Assembly (NCBI GenBank): GCA_022841365.1 | Contig: JALHRP010000030.1 | Coordinates: 1 to 45,753, forward strand | Direction: 5' to 3' | DNA: 45,753 nucleotides | Source of the DNA: Chitinophagaceae bacterium | Lineage (GTDB): Bacteria; Bacteroidota; Bacteroidia; Chitinophagales; Chitinophagaceae | Shown here: piece after piece, positions 23,436 through 33,733 of the stretch | Numbering within the stretch: position 1 is the stretch's first letter | Layout: every line of letters starts with the position of its first letter | Notes under the pieces: generated by a model | Databases searched by the model: none | Seen by the model: the letters and a program-made list of their open reading frames with translations, nothing else | What the model was told of the DNA's origin: nothing | Program-made: the position numbers and the translations under genes

Positions 23436-24566
23436 ATGGCGTTCAGAAGCATCAAATCCTTATTGGCATTGGTTTTCAGCGGAATTTTTTTAGTAGCCGC
23501 ACAAGGCGCTTTTGCACAGCATGAGCAACCGCAGGAAGGTGGTCATGATGCAGGGCACGATACAGCGCAGCATGCGCCCAAAAAAGAAGGATTCGACGCT
23601 AAAGAAGTGATCTTCGGCCATATCATGGATGGACATGATTTTCATTTTTTTGACTGGAAAGGTCACCCTGTTGGCATTCCCCTCCCTGTTATTTTATACT
23701 CACAGCAAAAAGGGTTATCCATTTTTTTATCATCAAAATTTGAACACGGTCACGCCGAATACAAAGGTTATAAGTTATTGAAAGAAGAAATTGGAGAAAA
23801 GATTGTTTCAACTGATCCTGCAGAGCAGGTTTACGATCTATCCTTAACACGTAACGTTGTACAAATGCTGATTGCTCTTTTTATTTTGGTCTGGATTCTG
23901 ATCAGTATTGCTAAGGCTTACGGCAAGGGATTAGGTGTAACATCCGCACCAAAAGGAAAGCAGAATTTCTTTGAACCGATTATTACATTTGTTCGGGATG
24001 AGGTTGCTATTCCAAATCTTGGTGCAAAAACACCCAAGTATCTGCCTTTCCTTCTAACAGTGTTTTTCTTTATTTTAATCAATAACATTTTCGGTTTAAT
24101 TCCGGGTTCGGCGAATGTAACAGGTAATATTGCTTTCACAGTTGTATTAGGTGTTATTGCGTTCATCGTTATTTTATTCAGCTCTAACCGTCATTACTGG
24201 GGGCATATATTCAATCCGCCCGGAGTTCCATTAGGCGTTAAATTCATTCTTGTACCTGTTGAATTATTAAGTGCTGTATTAATCAAACCGGGCGCATTAA
24301 TCATTCGTCTTTTCGCCAACATGGTGGCCGGGCATATCATTATCATCTGTTTGATTTCACTGATTTTTGTGTTTACAGAAAAATTAGGACAGGGCTTCGG
24401 CATCGGTTCTACTGTGATTTCAATCCCTTTTACCATTTTTATTTATTTCATTGAAATATTGGTTGCGTTTCTTCAGGCGTTCATCTTTACTATGCTTACA
24501 GCTGTATTTATCAGCCAGGCAATGGAAGGAGATCACAGTCATGAAGAAGGGGCAGCACATCATTAA
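23436..24566 (+). CDS. atpB: F0F1 ATP synthase subunit a
   Basis: From ATG 23436 the protein has 376 residues. A signal-like hydrophobic start (to about 25, GAFAQ) is followed by a His-rich stretch (about 27-50), both typical of Bacteroidota subunit a and absent from E. coli. About five to six membrane helices follow. The essential arginine is Arg291 in LIIRLFANMVAGH, and the last helix has FLQAFIFTMLTAVFI. Subunit a forms the proton half-channels facing the c ring. It is the first gene of atpBEFHA. A His-rich C-terminus (HSHEEGAAHH) is also seen. Confidence 0.95.
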   Translation: MAFRSIKSLLALVFSGIFLVAAQGAFAQHEQPQEGGHDAGHDTAQHAPKKEGFDAKEVIFGHIMDGHDFHFFDWKGHPVGIPLPVILYSQQKGLSIFLSSKFEHGHAEYKGYKLLKEEIGEKIVSTDPAEQVYDLSLTRNVVQMLIALFILVWILISIAKAYGKGLGVTSAPKGKQNFFEPIITFVRDEVAIPNLGAKTPKYLPFLLTVFFFILINNIFGLIPGSANVTGNIAFTVVLGVIAFIVILFSSNRHYWGHIFNPPGVPLGVKFILVPVELLSAVLIKPGALIIRLFANMVAGHIIIICLISLIFVFTEKLGQGFGIGSTVISIPFTIFIYFIEILVAFLQAFIFTMLTAVFISQAMEGDHSHEEGAAHH

Positions 24567-24601
24567 GCCCCTAATCCCTAAAGGGGAGTAAGGCAGAATG
24601 A

Positions 24602-24883
<282 letters not shown>

Positions 24884-24898
24884 TCGCACAAACGATTT

Positions 24899-24937
24899 AC
24901 TGCATCCAAAGTACAGGACGGCGGATGCAGTATTTTT
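24899..24937 (+). terminator. Hairpin between atpE and atpF
   Basis: ACTGCATCC (24899-24907) and GGATGCAGT (24923-24931) form a perfect 9-bp stem with a 15-base loop, followed by A and five T. Inside an operon it could partly end or protect the atpE message, giving more subunit c than the subunits encoded downstream. Confidence 0.6.
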
Positions 24938-24969
24938 AAAATTTATCTGAACTTATATAAATACAGAAC

Positions 24970-25464
24970 ATGAATTTACTTACTCCCGGCTTTGGCTTAT
25001 TGGTCTGGACATTGTTGGCCTTCTTAGTGGTATTTTTTCTGTTGAAAAAATATGCATGGCCTGCTATCATTAAAGGATTAACTGAAAGAGAGCAGGGTAT
25101 TGCTGAGGCGTTGGCAACTGCTGAAAAAGTAAAAGCTGAAATGGCGTTGCTGAAAAATGAAAACGAAGCATTGCTTGCAAAGGCACGTGAAGAAAGAGCG
25201 CAGCTGTTAAAAGAAGCACGTGAAACAAGAGATAAAATTGTGAACGAAGCAAAGGATCAGGCAAAAGCAGAAGCCAATAAAATTATGGTAGAAGCAACTG
25301 CAGCAATTAATCAGCAAAAGATGGCTGCTTTAACCGATGTAAAAAATCAGGTGGGTAACCTGGTGATTGAAGTGAGTGAGAAAGTCTTACGTCGTGAGCT
25401 GGGCAACAGAGCAGAGCAGGAAGCATACATCAACAAATTAGCTGAAGTAGTTAAATTAAACTAA
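24970..25464 (+). CDS. atpF: F0F1 ATP synthase subunit b
   Basis: The 164-residue protein has one N-terminal membrane helix (about 7-28, LLVWTLLAFLVVFFLLKKYAWPAI) and then a long charged coiled coil rich in Ala, Glu and Lys. It ends with IEVSEKVLRREL, the delta-binding end. This is the peripheral stalk. The spacing to atpH is 11 bases, so the two are translated from one message. Confidence 0.96.
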   Translation: MNLLTPGFGLLVWTLLAFLVVFFLLKKYAWPAIIKGLTEREQGIAEALATAEKVKAEMALLKNENEALLAKAREERAQLLKEARETRDKIVNEAKDQAKAEANKIMVEATAAINQQKMAALTDVKNQVGNLVIEVSEKVLRRELGNRAEQEAYINKLAEVVKLN

Positions 25465-25475
25465 GCATTTTCATT

Positions 25476-26039
25476 ATGCAGAATCCACGTCTTTCAGGTC
25501 GTTATGCAAAATCACTGGTGGTGCTCGCTCAGGAGCAGAACCAGTTTGATGCTGTATACACGGATATGAAATATTTACAGCAGGCTTGTAAGCAAAGCAG
25601 AGAGTTTACCAATTTGCTGCGCAGTCCTGTTATTAATGCTGATATTAAAGAGAAGATTGTAAAAGAAGTAATCAGCAAAAACGTCAGTGCACTTTCAGCT
25701 TCGTTTATTCAGTTACTGGTGAGAAAAGGGCGTGAAAGAAATCTGCCCGAAATTGCAGTGGCTTTTATTGAGCAGTACAATGAGATCAATGAAATTCACA
25801 GCATCAAACTCACAACTGTAACTGCAGCAAGTGAAGAACTGAAAGCAGCCATCATACAAAAAGTAAAAGCAGATACTGCAATCCAGAAAATTGAATTAGA
25901 GACTATGGTTGACGAAGCCATCATTGGCGGTTTTCAGTTAGAGTACAATGGTAATTTAATTGATGCAACCATTGCAAGAGACCTGCGTGATATTCAGAAG
26001 CAGTTCCAGAAAAACATTTACGTACGGAATATTCGATAA
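25476..26039 (+). CDS. atpH: F0F1 ATP synthase subunit delta
   Basis: The 187-residue protein starts MQNPRLSGRYAKSLVVLAQEQ and has the six-helix N-terminal domain followed by LLVRKGRERNLPEIAVAFIEQYNE. The C-terminal segment is VDEAIIGGFQLEYNGNLIDATIARDLRDIQKQF, the family signature. It links the F1 head to the b stalk. It lies between atpF and atpA. Confidence 0.95.
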   Translation: MQNPRLSGRYAKSLVVLAQEQNQFDAVYTDMKYLQQACKQSREFTNLLRSPVINADIKEKIVKEVISKNVSALSASFIQLLVRKGRERNLPEIAVAFIEQYNEINEIHSIKLTTVTAASEELKAAIIQKVKADTAIQKIELETMVDEAIIGGFQLEYNGNLIDATIARDLRDIQKQFQKNIYVRNIR

Positions 26040-26096
26040 TAAAATTGTAAACTATCCTCATCCACGTTATAAAAATGAGGACTAAAATAAAGCGTT

Positions 26097-27677
26097 ATGG
26101 CAGATATTAAACCGGATGAAATTTCAGCGATACTTCGCCTGCAATTAAGCAATTTCAATGTTGGTGCTGATTTGGAAGAAGTAGGTACCGTACTGCAGGT
26201 GGGTGATGGTATTGCCCGTGTGTACGGACTGAACAATGTTAGCTATGGTGAACTGGTAGAATTTGAAAATGGCGTTCGTGCCATTGCCTTAAACCTTGAA
26301 GAAGATAATGTGGGTGTGGTATTGATGGGTGAAGGAAGAGATATTAAAGAAGGTTCAAAAGTTCGTCGTACAAAACAGATCGCATCTATTAAAGTAGGTG
26401 AAGGTATGAGCGGCCGTGTTATTAACGTGTTGGGAGAGCCAATTGATGGTAAAGGTCCACTCGTTGGTGAATTGTACGAAATGCCACTGGAGCGTAAAGC
26501 ACCTGGTGTAATTTTCCGTGAGCCGGTAAAAGAGCCATTGCAAACAGGTATCAAAGCGATTGATGCAATGATTCCCGTTGGTCGTGGACAGCGTGAATTA
26601 ATTATTGGTGACCGTCAAACAGGTAAAACTGCCATTGCCGTTGATACCATCATCAATCAAAAAGAATTTTATGCAGCAGGGAAACCTGTTTACTGTATAT
26701 ATGTAGCGATTGGTCAGAAAGCATCTACTATCGCCGGTGTAATGAAAACGCTGGAAGATAATGGTGCCATGATGTACACAACCATTGTTGCGGCTTCTGC
26801 AAGTGACCCTGCACCACAGCAGTTCTTTGCTCCTTATGCCGGTGCTGCTATTGGTGAATACTTCCGTGATACAGGCCGTCCAGCTTTGATCATTTATGAT
26901 GATCTTTCGAAGCAGGCCGTAGCTTACCGTGAAGTATCATTGTTGCTGAAACGTCCTCCCGGTCGTGAAGCATATCCCGGTGATGTATTCTATCTGCATA
27001 GCCGTTTGTTAGAGCGTGCTGCAAAAGTAATTGGTGATGACAGTGTAGCTAAGAACATGAATGATGTACCCGATAGCATTAAGCATCTGGTGAAAGGTGG
27101 TGGTTCATTAACTGCATTGCCTATCATTGAAACACAGGCCGGTGACGTATCTGCATACATTCCTACAAACGTGATTTCTATTACCGATGGTCAGATCTTC
27201 TTAGAAGGTAACCTGTTTAACGCAGGTATCCGTCCGGCGATCAACGTAGGTATCTCTGTAAGTCGTGTGGGTGGTAACGCACAGATTAAATCAATGAAGA
27301 AGGTAGCCGGTACATTAAAACTTGATCAGGCATTGTACCGTGAACTGGAAGCCTTCTCAAAGTTTGGTGGTGATATGGATGCTGCAACAAAATCGGTAAT
27401 TGATAAAGGTGCACGTAACGTAGAAATTTTAAAGCAGGCACAATACTCTCCGTTTGCTGTTGAAAAACAAGTAGCTATTATCTATTTGGGTACAAACGGT
27501 TTGTTGAATGCAGTTCCTGTAAAACGCATCAAGGAATTTGAAGAACATTTCTTACTGGAAATGGAAAACAAATTACCCGAAGTGTTGGCAGAGTTTAAGA
27601 AAGGTGCATTACCTGAAGATGGTATTAAGAAAATGGTTGAACTGGCCAATGGCTTAATCCCTCAGTACAAAGCGTAA
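26097..27677 (+). CDS. atpA: F0F1 ATP synthase subunit alpha
   Basis: The 526-residue length and motifs are standard. The beta-barrel domain covers about 1-100, Walker [10 protein letters not shown] is at about 171-179, [19 protein letters not shown] follows, and [11 protein letters not shown] has the arginine finger. It is the last gene of the cluster: a terminator follows directly and the next gene is on the other strand. atpG, usual after atpA, is absent here, as are atpD and atpC. Confidence 0.98.
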   Translation: MADIKPDEISAILRLQLSNFNVGADLEEVGTVLQVGDGIARVYGLNNVSYGELVEFENGVRAIALNLEEDNVGVVLMGEGRDIKEGSKVRRTKQIASIKVGEGMSGRVINVLGEPIDGKGPLVGELYEMPLERKAPGVIFREPVKEPLQTGIKAIDAMIPVGRGQRELIIGDRQTGKTAIAVDTIINQKEFYAAGKPVYCIYVAIGQKASTIAGVMKTLEDNGAMMYTTIVAASASDPAPQQFFAPYAGAAIGEYFRDTGRPALIIYDDLSKQAVAYREVSLLLKRPPGREAYPGDVFYLHSRLLERAAKVIGDDSVAKNMNDVPDSIKHLVKGGGSLTALPIIETQAGDVSAYIPTNVISITDGQIFLEGNLFNAGIRPAINVGISVSRVGGNAQIKSMKKVAGTLKLDQALYRELEAFSKFGGDMDAATKSVIDKGARNVEILKQAQYSPFAVEKQVAIIYLGTNGLLNAVPVKRIKEFEEHFLLEMENKLPEVLAEFKKGALPEDGIKKMVELANGLIPQYKA

Positions 27678-27697
27678 TTGAAAAGTTTCTGATAAAC

Positions 27698-27729
27698 AAA
27701 AGCTCCCGATAAATTTATCGGGAGCTTTT
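27698..27729. terminator. Bidirectional intrinsic terminator after atpA
   Basis: A perfect 16+16 base palindrome (27698-27713 and 27714-27729) has a CTCCCGAT core flanked by A and T runs. It serves atpA on the plus strand and the T9SS cargo gene (stop at 27744) on the minus strand. Confidence 0.92.
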
Positions 27730-27743
27730 GTTTTGGTTGAAGT

Positions 27744-30098
27744 TTATCTGCGTTGCAGTGTTTTATTAATCGTTACTCTGTTAGATTGAATACTGAGAAT
27801 GTAGGTTCCTTTTGAAAGATAACCAAGTGTTTCAATTGTTACAGGATTGTTTCCTTTTTTAACTGTTAAGGGTAATGTTGTTATCAATTTTCCATACATG
27901 TCTAATAAACGAATCTGAATGAGTTCTGTTTCAGGTGCATTGATCTGAAACTTCAGCTTATCATCAAATGGATTTACAATTGAATGAACATTTAAGGTAG
28001 CCACACTTCCTTTGTGCAGTGTAATGGTTTGACTGATTTTGGCTGAGGCGTTACTGTTTGCTGTGATGATTTTAAGACGGTAATGTTTTTTGCCATTGAG
28101 TATATCCGGATCTGTAAAGTTGTAGGTATACGTACCGCTATTTACATTTCCCTGAACAGTTCCGATTGTTTTAAAGTGTATGCCATCATCACTCCGCTCA
28201 ATTTCAAATGCATGCGGATGGCTGCTTTCTGATTTTGCAATCCATGAAAGTTTCGAATGCTGGTTTTGTAATTCGCCATTAAACTGCAGCAGATCAACAT
28301 TTAATACATCACATGAGCTGAGAACAGTAATGGTTATTGTATTACCCTGATAAATTGAGCAGGTATTGGTTGCAAGATTGATAAGTGATGTTGCTACTTT
28401 AATCCGGTATTGGTAACCGTTATAAGCAGTTGTTGCAAGAAAATCAGGCATTGCAACAGTGTCCTTATAATTTATACCGTCAAACTCATACGTAAATGTT
28501 TGTACGCCCGGAAATTCAGGAGCTGCAGTCCAGTTAGTTCCGCCATCGGTGCTTCGTTCCCATTGATAAAACTGATAGTTATCGTAATAAGTAGAAACAA
28601 TAGCAGATAATCTTACCTGTGCATTATTACAGTAAGTTGGGCTGGGCCCCGGTTTCATATCCAAGCCCGGCAAACAGGATGCAAAGCTGATATCATCCAT
28701 CGCCCAATCATTTCCACCGCCACCAGGCGCATTGTTTTTAATGGAGATAGTGAGTGAGGTTTGTCCGGGTTCTGTTTTAAATACAAATCCTTTTTTTACC
28801 CACTGACCCCATGTGCCAACATAATCCATGTTGCCCGAAATATAATAATCTACTCCGTTGATTTGAAAAGTAAGGTTTGGTTTAACACCGGAAGAATCCA
28901 ATCCGGGTAAGGGTAAATAACCTGCAGGCACAGTAACACCAGCTGCGCCTCTTCCAACACTGTCAATACCGCAACGTTTGCAGATGTTTCTGAACCATGC
29001 AGAAAATTCGTAATAGGTATCTTCACACAAACCAGTAATAATTTGGTTATTTGCTACACCCAGTCTGTAAGCAGCATTCACAGCCAACATGTAACCACCA
29101 TTGCTTCCACTGGCAGAGGGGGGATTCCCTGCAAGTTGATCTGCAGCATTTGTATGATCACCAATAATATCCCAAACTCCAAATACCCGATCTACTGCTG
29201 GACTTTGAGGCCTTACAACAAGTGGGTTTGTACTCTGGCTTGGACTTACATTTTTAATAACAGAGTAGTTACCATCACCGGGGTTACCCGTTGTAAGACT
29301 TACAAAGTTATAATCAGGCACTGTGCCCGGATTTGTACCATTATGGGTTGTACCCGATCCAAAATCTCCACTCCCTGCATTTACAGAGTTCGATCCTGTT
29401 GCATTCACACACAATCCGTAGTTATTATAGATGATAAAAGAAAGCGGGTTTGGACTTAAAGCATAATCAGTAGCACCAATAGCTGAAACCTGATTTCGGT
29501 AACGTAATGTACCGGGACCATAATTAATAATGGTGTTGTATGGCGTAGATACAGGTACCGTAACCCGGTAGGTAACTAATATTAACATACCACCACTTGC
29601 TCTAGGTCTATGACCATCTGATTTGAAATATCCACCACCATTCAGTGCGGTATCTGTTAATGTAGAGATCACATTTTTTACAGGCATGTTTGTAGGTGCT
29701 AATATTGTATCTCTTCCCAGATTAAAACGGATAGTTCTTGTGACAGCATCATACATCGCAAAATCGTCTCCACTTGCGTCGGTATAAGCCCTGTATAATA
29801 CAGCCTCATTGGTTAGTAGCTTTAAAGACCCTGAAACGTAATTAAGACTTGCAGGAATTGTATCATTAAAACGAGTACGGTAAATGGTTCTGTTAGCTAC
29901 ACCTACTCCATTATTTGTAACATAAACAGATACTCTTATCTCAAGTTCATCACCGGGAATGATGGTACCTCCATTTGGGCGGGTAATATTGATAAAGCTT
30001 TTTCCTACTAAAACATTAGCCTGAGAAAAGCTGTTTAATGAAATGACTGTAAAAAATAAACCAGTCAGTACGGCAAATAAATTCTTTATTCTTTTCAT
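27744..30098 (-). CDS. Secreted surface protein with T9SS sorting domain
   Basis: The 784-residue protein has a signal peptide (to about 26, SFSQA). An N-terminal beta-sandwich follows (about 30-210, GDELEIRVSVYVTNNGVGVANRTIY, DUF11-like). A jelly-roll-like carbohydrate-binding type domain comes next (about 290-480, YYEFSAWFRNIC to GGGGNDWAMDDISFASC), then an Ig-like region (about 490-600). Near the end is a fibronectin-like domain (LLQFNGELQNQHSKLSWI...FEIERSDDGIHF), and the last about 80 residues are a type A sorting domain (LLDMYGKLITTLPL ... GTYILSI). The last part directs export by T9SS and attachment to the surface. No catalytic domain was seen. Confidence 0.82.
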   Translation of the reverse strand: MKRIKNLFAVLTGLFFTVISLNSFSQANVLVGKSFINITRPNGGTIIPGDELEIRVSVYVTNNGVGVANRTIYRTRFNDTIPASLNYVSGSLKLLTNEAVLYRAYTDASGDDFAMYDAVTRTIRFNLGRDTILAPTNMPVKNVISTLTDTALNGGGYFKSDGHRPRASGGMLILVTYRVTVPVSTPYNTIINYGPGTLRYRNQVSAIGATDYALSPNPLSFIIYNNYGLCVNATGSNSVNAGSGDFGSGTTHNGTNPGTVPDYNFVSLTTGNPGDGNYSVIKNVSPSQSTNPLVVRPQSPAVDRVFGVWDIIGDHTNAADQLAGNPPSASGSNGGYMLAVNAAYRLGVANNQIITGLCEDTYYEFSAWFRNICKRCGIDSVGRGAAGVTVPAGYLPLPGLDSSGVKPNLTFQINGVDYYISGNMDYVGTWGQWVKKGFVFKTEPGQTSLTISIKNNAPGGGGNDWAMDDISFASCLPGLDMKPGPSPTYCNNAQVRLSAIVSTYYDNYQFYQWERSTDGGTNWTAAPEFPGVQTFTYEFDGINYKDTVAMPDFLATTAYNGYQYRIKVATSLINLATNTCSIYQGNTITITVLSSCDVLNVDLLQFNGELQNQHSKLSWIAKSESSHPHAFEIERSDDGIHFKTIGTVQGNVNSGTYTYNFTDPDILNGKKHYRLKIITANSNASAKISQTITLHKGSVATLNVHSIVNPFDDKLKFQINAPETELIQIRLLDMYGKLITTLPLTVKKGNNPVTIETLGYLSKGTYILSIQSNRVTINKTLQRR

Positions 30099-30267
30099 AG
30101 GGAATAGATTAATACTACTAAGTATAAACCATTACAAAAATGGTGAGCATTTGTAAATAATGCAATAGGGAAAGTACGGGTATTTTACCCCTGTTGTTTT
30201 TACGCAAAGCATCTGCCACATTGATTTTCAGGCAGTTTGAAGGAATTCGGGAGTTGAGCGGATTGTA

Positions 30268-30699
30268 TTACAATAATCGCTTTTTCATAACAACATGAGG
30301 GATAGTAAGCATTACAAATTCGTCGCCATCAATTTTATAGCCCTGTTTCTCAAAAAAATGAATGGTGGCTTTACGGGCATTCATGATAATGGTTTTGTAA
30401 CCACGGTCCCGGGCAAGATTTTCGGCAAAATTTATTAAGGAAGCACCAATTCCTTTGCCTTGTACATTGTTCTGCACTGCCATTTGTCTTAACCGAACTG
30501 TTTCATTGTCTACACGGGATAAAAAGCAACAGCCAAGCATGTTCTCATCTTCAAAAGCTGCAATGAGAAGATCATTTTTTTCATGCTCCAGTTCCTCTTT
30601 GGTAAACTGAAGCCCAAGCGGTTTTCTTAAAATTTCATACCGCAAATCGAGCATTTGCCTGTATTCAGAAGTTCCGTAATCAATTTGTTTCAGTGCCAT
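30268..30699 (-). CDS. GNAT family N-acetyltransferase
   Basis: The 143-residue single-domain protein has the GNAT core: strand LLIAAFEDENMLGCCFLSRV, then VRLRQMAVQNNVQGKGIGASLI with the acetyl-CoA pyrophosphate loop QGKGIG, then GYKTIIMNARKATIHFFEKQGYKI. The length and sequence resemble small ElaA/YitI-like acetyltransferases. The substrate is unknown. It is monocistronic and divergent from acpP. Confidence 0.88.
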   Translation of the reverse strand: MALKQIDYGTSEYRQMLDLRYEILRKPLGLQFTKEELEHEKNDLLIAAFEDENMLGCCFLSRVDNETVRLRQMAVQNNVQGKGIGASLINFAENLARDRGYKTIIMNARKATIHFFEKQGYKIDGDEFVMLTIPHVVMKKRLL

Positions 30700-30873
30700 A
30701 AGCAGATTTAATGCAGGATGAACAAGTTACATTTTTTTGTGTAAAAACAAACAGTTGATAGGGGTTGTTGACAGGGTTCTCCAAAACCTAAATTAACTTA
30801 AAAGATCAAAACCCGGAGAATGTCATATAAACTATCTGGAAATGAACACTTTCAGACAATTTTGATTAACCGC

Positions 30874-30902
30874 TTGTGAATTGTTTAAAAACTCTATTTT
30901 TG
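30874..30902 (+). promoter_or_regulatory. Promoter of acpP-fabF
   Basis: TTG (30874-30876), an 18-base spacer and TATTTTTG (30895-30902, perfect TAnnTTTG) stand 26 bases before the acpP ATG at 30929. This is one of the best Bacteroidota-type promoters in the window. Confidence 0.65.
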
Positions 30903-30928
30903 CAACCTGTAACCAAATTATTACGACA

Positions 30929-31165
30929 ATGTCAGACATCGCAGCAAGAGTAAAAAAAATCATCGTAGACAAGTTAGGTGTAGAGGAATCAGAAGTGAAT
31001 CCTGAAGCTTCTTTTACCAATGATCTGGGAGCTGATTCTTTAGACACAGTTGAACTTATTATGGAGTTTGAAAAAGAGTTCAACATTTCTATTCCTGATG
31101 AGCAGGCCGAAACCATCACAACTGTTGGACAGGCTGTAACTTATTTAGAAGAACACGCTAAGTAA
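30929..31165 (+). CDS. acpP: Acyl carrier protein
   Basis: From ATG 30929 the protein has 78 residues and is strongly acidic and helical. It has the phosphopantetheine-attachment motif [10 protein letters not shown] and the usual start [20 protein letters not shown]. It carries growing chains in fatty-acid synthesis. It is followed by fabF (46-base gap), as in many bacteria. Confidence 0.97.
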   Translation: MSDIAARVKKIIVDKLGVEESEVNPEASFTNDLGADSLDTVELIMEFEKEFNISIPDEQAETITTVGQAVTYLEEHAK

Positions 31166-31211
31166 TTCATTACCGTACATACGGTATAACCCTTCTTTTA
31201 CCAGGCAACTT

Positions 31212-32462
31212 ATGGAACTCAAACGAGTAGTAGTTACCGGAATTGGCGCCCTTACACCATTAGGCAAAACTCTCGATGAATATTGGGAGGGATTGGTTAA
31301 TGGTGTATCCGGTGCTGATTTTATTCAGCAATTTGATTGTTCTAAATTTAAAACACGTTTTGCCTGTGAGGTAAAAGAGTTTGATCCTACAATTTATCTC
31401 GACCGGAAAGAAGCCAGAAAAATTGATCGCTTTACACAGTTTGCACTGGTTGTAAGTGATCAGGCGGTGAAAGATGCCGGTATCAGCAAAGAGAATGTAA
31501 ACCCCGACAGAGTGGGAGTAATCTTTGCAAGTGGTATTGGCGGTCTTATTACTTTTCAGGAAGAGGTGGTGAACTTTGCTAATGGAGATGGAACTCCCCG
31601 TTTCAATCCATTCTTTATTCCAAAAATGATTTTGGATATTGCAGCCGGGCAAATTTCTATGCGTCATGGATTTCGTGGTCCAAACTTCGCCGTTGTTTCT
31701 GCTTGTGCTTCTTCAACAAATGCAATCATAGATGCGTATGATAATATTCGCCTGGGGAAAGCAGATATTGTTTTAACCGGTGGAAGTGAAGCTGTAGTTA
31801 GTGCTGCAGGTGTTGGCGGATTTAACGCCATGAAAGCATTGAGCGAACGAAACGATGATCCCAAAACAGCCAGCCGTCCGTTTGATAAAGACAGAGATGG
31901 TTTTGTAATGGGCGAAGGTGCAGGTATGCTGGTGCTTGAAAGTCTTGAACATGCATTACAACGTGGTGCAAAAATTTATTGCGAAATAGCCGGCGGTGGT
32001 GCTACTGCAGATGCACATCATATCACCGCTCCTCATCCCGAGGGCTTGGGAGCAAACAATGTAATGAAAGCTGCATTGCATGATGCCGGTATGCAACCTT
32101 CCGATATTGATTACATTAATGTACACGGAACATCAACCCCATTGGGAGATATTGCAGAAACCAAAGCTATCCTCAATGTGTTTGGCGATCATGCTTATCA
32201 ACTCAATATCAGCTCTACTAAATCAATGACGGGTCACTGTCTTGGTGCTGCAGGTGCTTTAGAAGCAATTGCATGTGTAATGAGTGTGGTGCATGATCTG
32301 GTGCCGCCTACCATCAATCATTTTACAGACGATCCCGGGCTTGATTCGAAGCTTAACTTTACTTTTAACAAAGCACAGAAACGTACGGTTCGGGCTGCTT
32401 TGAGTAATACTTTTGGATTTGGCGGACATAATGCCTCTGTTATTGTAAAAAAATATTCCTGA
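31212..32462 (+). CDS. fabF: 3-oxoacyl-[acyl-carrier-protein] synthase II
   Basis: The 416-residue thiolase-fold condensing enzyme has the nucleophile cysteine in VSACASSTNAI and the two catalytic histidines in VHGTSTPLGD and SMTGHCLGAAGA. It starts MELKRVVVTGIGALTPLG and ends GFGGHNASVIVKK. It extends fatty acyl-ACP with malonyl-ACP. It sits between acpP and rnc in one operon. Confidence 0.97.
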   Translation: MELKRVVVTGIGALTPLGKTLDEYWEGLVNGVSGADFIQQFDCSKFKTRFACEVKEFDPTIYLDRKEARKIDRFTQFALVVSDQAVKDAGISKENVNPDRVGVIFASGIGGLITFQEEVVNFANGDGTPRFNPFFIPKMILDIAAGQISMRHGFRGPNFAVVSACASSTNAIIDAYDNIRLGKADIVLTGGSEAVVSAAGVGGFNAMKALSERNDDPKTASRPFDKDRDGFVMGEGAGMLVLESLEHALQRGAKIYCEIAGGGATADAHHITAPHPEGLGANNVMKAALHDAGMQPSDIDYINVHGTSTPLGDIAETKAILNVFGDHAYQLNISSTKSMTGHCLGAAGALEAIACVMSVVHDLVPPTINHFTDDPGLDSKLNFTFNKAQKRTVRAALSNTFGFGGHNASVIVKKYS

Positions 32463-32511
32463 TTTCCTTTAGATTTGTTGCAACATCCGTCAGATAAAGA
32501 TTTTTTGTTTG

Positions 32512-33246
32512 ATGATGATGTTGATGATAAAGCTTATGGTGCGGAACTTCGTCCGTCAAATATTACCTGCAAAAAATAAATTCGAAAGTAATCTTCGCAA
32601 TATTCTCGGCTATAGTCCCGGGGATCTGTTGTTATATAAAACAGCACTCAGCCACCGTTCAGTAAAAGAAGGCAGCGATCAGAATAATGAACGGATGGAA
32701 TTTTTAGGTGATGCTGTATTGAGTGCAGTTGTTGCAGACTATCTCTTTAAAAAATATCCATACAAAGGCGAAGGATTTTTAACTGAGATGCGGAGTAAAA
32801 TGGTGAATCGTGCCACACTCAATGATATTGCTGTGAGAATGGGTTTAAAAAAAGTAACACTGTATAACAAAGGTGATAACTCACTGAAAATTTCTCAGAT
32901 TTTCGGTAATACATTAGAAGCTTTACTGGGAGCCATTTATCTAGATCTGGGGTATAACAAAACAAAAAAGTGGATTATGAAAAATATCATAACTCCTTAT
33001 TTGTTTATGGAAGAACTGGAGTTACTCGAAATTAATCATAAGAATAAACTATACGGCTGGGCTAATAAAAACGGAAAAATATTAGACTTTGAAACATTGG
33101 ATGAGCGATTAGAAAATGGCCGCCGCCTGTTTACCATTGGTGCAGTTGTGGATGGAGAAGTGATTGCTGAAGGCAAAGCGTTTAATAAAAAAGATGCCAG
33201 CCAGATTGCTGCTCAAACTGCAGTAGAAAAACTGGGTATTAACTGA
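32512..33246 (+). CDS. rnc: Ribonuclease III
   Basis: The protein has about 244 residues. The nuclease domain (about 25-155) has the signature NNERMEFLGDAVLS and the second catalytic cluster NTLEALLGAIYLDLG. The double-stranded-RNA-binding domain (about 170-243) ends KKDASQIAAQTAVEKLG. The start is uncertain: ATG codons at 32512, 32515, 32518, 32524 and 32536 are all in frame, and the last (MVRNFVRQIL) fits the family best by length. A perfect -7 element TAGATTTG (32470-32477) lies just after fabF, so rnc may also have its own promoter. Confidence 0.95.
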   Translation: MMMLMIKLMVRNFVRQILPAKNKFESNLRNILGYSPGDLLLYKTALSHRSVKEGSDQNNERMEFLGDAVLSAVVADYLFKKYPYKGEGFLTEMRSKMVNRATLNDIAVRMGLKKVTLYNKGDNSLKISQIFGNTLEALLGAIYLDLGYNKTKKWIMKNIITPYLFMEELELLEINHKNKLYGWANKNGKILDFETLDERLENGRRLFTIGAVVDGEVIAEGKAFNKKDASQIAAQTAVEKLGIN

Positions 33247-33262
33247 TGAGCAGTTTCATATT

Positions 33263-33727
33263 ATGACCACCTTATTTAAAAAACTGAATTATAAGCAACA
33301 GCCGGTTATTGTCTCAATTCAATCTCCGGAAAGTTTTTTGCCTGAGTTAGCAGCTATGAGCGAAAAGGCCCTGATTGCAAAAACATTCAGCACAGTTAAG
33401 TCCATTGATTTTATTTTGGTATTTGCAACAAAGCAAACAGAAGTTGATAAAGCGGCTGATCAGATTGCAAAAAAAGCTTCATCAGATGCAGTGATCTGGT
33501 TCTGCTATCCCAAAGGAACTTCCAAAAAATATACCTGCGATTTTAACCGTGATACAGGCTGGAGCAAATTAGGCGAACTTGGTTATGAACCCGTAAGGGC
33601 AGTTGCTATTGATGAAGACTGGAGTGCATTACGTTTTCGCAAAGTGGAAAATATAAAAACAATGACACGTTCATTTGCTATGACAGAGGAAGGAAAAAGA
33701 AAAGTGTCTGCTTCGAAAAAAAAATGA
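33263..33727 (+). CDS. DUF3052-like protein
   Basis: This 154-residue soluble protein has a strand-rich middle, IDFILVFATKQTE and DAVIWFCYPKGTSKKY, then DTGWSKLGELGYEPVRAVAIDEDWSALRFRKVE. The WFCYPK and DxWSALRFR pair resembles DUF3052. A basic tail (GKRKVSASKKK) follows. The function is unknown. It follows rnc by 16 bases and is the last gene before a strong terminator. Confidence 0.7.
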   Translation: MTTLFKKLNYKQQPVIVSIQSPESFLPELAAMSEKALIAKTFSTVKSIDFILVFATKQTEVDKAADQIAKKASSDAVIWFCYPKGTSKKYTCDFNRDTGWSKLGELGYEPVRAVAIDEDWSALRFRKVENIKTMTRSFAMTEEGKRKVSASKKK

Positions 33728-33733
33728 TTTTAT

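Noticed and set aside
29043-29459. Plus-strand open frame of 138 codons inside the T9SS cargo gene
   Set aside because: Cys/Ile/Thr-rich composition typical of antisense to a Gly/Asn/Thr-rich gene; no start context.
30881-30928. Upstream extension of acpP
   Set aside because: It begins inside the promoter (-7 at 30895-30902); ATG 30929 gives the standard 78-residue protein.
31260-31667. Minus-strand open frame over fabF
   Set aside because: Shadow of fabF, which has all catalytic residues in the plus-strand frame.
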